Of a stretch of 14,801 bases of DNA, positions 14,291 through 14,801 are shown in pieces (position 1 is the stretch's first letter; the number at the start of each line of letters is the position of its first letter). The DNA is from an uncultured Clostridia bacterium (GTDB lineage: Bacteria; Bacillota; Clostridia; UBA1381). Location of the stretch: NCBI GenBank assembly GCA_934462945.1, contig CAKSJF010000059.1, positions 1-14,801 on the forward strand. The letters are read 5' to 3'. The translations under genes and the position numbers were made by a program. Under the pieces are notes generated by a model. That model worked only from the letters and a program-made list of their open reading frames with translations. It was not told the origin of the DNA and searched no databases.

Positions 14291-14801
14291 ATGAAACGAT
14301 TATTCTCAGTACTTTTTAGTTGTTTTCTGATTCTTTGGGCATGCTCCTGCGGGAGTGTGCCCAAAGAATCAAATAAGGATAACTGGGTGCAGTTAAAGCC
14401 TGGTGAACTTCTGTCTGCGGAGGAGGTAGCGTCGATTGCAGGCTATCAGCCGGTGATGGAGGAAACGCTTGCGCGGCAGAAATCAACTGTAGTTTATCAG
14501 AGTGACCCGGTGGGAGCTTCCGATCCTGTGATTGTGGATGTGTACCAGTATCACGGGAGAACAAGCGAAGCTCTGATTCGTCAGCAGTATGAGGAATGGA
14601 AAGAAAAACGTCCCTCGTCACAGGAGATTGACGGATTTATCGGCGTGGATGCATTTTTAGCCTATCCGTCTCTGCACCTTTACAAGGATGGAATCCATGT
14701 TGTGATTACAGCCGGCTCCGGATCGGATGAAACGCAGGCAGATCTGCTGCAAAGACTTGCCGTTCCGGTTCTGGAACACTTAAATGCGTTCTTAGAACAG
14801 C
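14291..14801 (+). CDS. Lipoprotein of unknown function (partial, runs off the right edge)
   Basis: An open frame from the ATG at 14291, with AAGGGG 6-7 bases upstream, has no stop before the window end (170 residues visible). It starts MKRLFSVLFSCFLILWACSCG, a basic residue pair and a hydrophobic core followed by a lipobox-like LWAC (Cys18), with a second Cys at 20. This fits a membrane-anchored lipoprotein exported by Sec. The mature part begins PKESNKDNW and contains YQYHGRTSEALIRQQYEEW, with no domain I recognise. It lies 19 bases after the transketolase gene and probably shares its transcript. The codons for the end of the signal peptide and the start of the mature protein form a long hairpin (14328-14371). 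Confidence 0.85.
   Translation, partial: MKRLFSVLFSCFLILWACSCGSVPKESNKDNWVQLKPGELLSAEEVASIAGYQPVMEETLARQKSTVVYQSDPVGASDPVIVDVYQYHGRTSEALIRQQYEEWKEKRPSSQEIDGFIGVDAFLAYPSLHLYKDGIHVVITAGSGSDETQADLLQRLAVPVLEHLNAFLEQ
14328..14371 (+). repeat. 20-bp stem-loop inside the lipoprotein signal-peptide codons
   Basis: Arms 14328-14347 and 14352-14371 pair along all 20 positions, with two G-U wobbles (14342/14357 and 14343/14356), around the 4-base loop TGCG closed by a C-G pair. This matches the stable C(UNCG)G tetraloop class. No U-tract follows on either strand, so it is not a regular intrinsic terminator. It covers codons 13-27 of the lipoprotein. Confidence 0.9.

Noticed and set aside
1..14801. Mobile elements, CRISPR arrays, tRNA/rRNA genes, defence or secondary-metabolite systems.
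   Set aside because: None seen: no transposase or integrase-like proteins, no spaced direct repeats, no tRNA-like cloverleaf noticed by eye. A tRNA scan would be needed to exclude the last fully.

Overview
The window looks like chromosomal DNA from a member of the Clostridia (Bacillota). The evidence is the strong AGGAGG-type ribosome binding sites, sigma-A-like promoters, a lysine (L-box) riboswitch with an intrinsic terminator, a split transketolase, a cysE-cysS-mrnC order and purine enzymes of the clostridial type. It is ordinary metabolic chromosome: I see no phage, transposon, CRISPR or plasmid signature. The assignment to Clostridia is inference; the genus cannot be read from the sequence.

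Layout. (1) Positions 2-49 hold the last codons of a plus-strand gene that enters from the left. It converges on a minus-strand block and is separated from it by a bidirectional terminator (54-83). (2) Positions 94-2472, minus strand, hold a three-gene polar amino-acid ABC importer in the order binding lipoprotein, permease, ATPase. Its leader carries a promoter, a complete lysine riboswitch aptamer and a terminator hairpin (2496-2757), so the importer is most likely for lysine and is shut off by lysine. (3) Positions 2861-9571, minus strand, hold a tightly packed purine operon: purE, purM, purN, a PurO-type IMP cyclohydrolase, a stand-alone AICAR transformylase, purD, and finally citrate synthase. 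The usual bifunctional purH is replaced by two separate genes. (4) Positions 9572-9986 are a divergent intergenic region with promoters in both directions. (5) Positions 9987-14801, plus strand, hold cysE, cysS, mini-RNase III (mrnC), the two transketolase halves and a lipoprotein of unknown function cut by the right edge. All are closely spaced and probably form one transcription unit.

How the genes fit together. The purine block supplies four to five of the ten steps from PRPP to IMP (GAR synthetase, GAR transformylase, AIR synthetase, the AIR carboxylation step, and the last two steps). purF, purL/Q, purK, purC and purB are not in the window. Transketolase feeds ribose-5-phosphate metabolism. 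Citrate synthase probably serves 2-oxoglutarate/glutamate synthesis. The cys genes make O-acetylserine for cysteine and charge tRNA-Cys, and mrnC processes 23S rRNA.

Items most worth a second look are the lysine riboswitch, which defines the transporter's substrate; the split purH; citrate synthase at the tail of a purine operon; a near-perfect 20-bp hairpin with a UNCG-type loop inside the signal-peptide codons of the terminal lipoprotein; and a small ORF with adjacent Cys codons that overlaps the cysE start.
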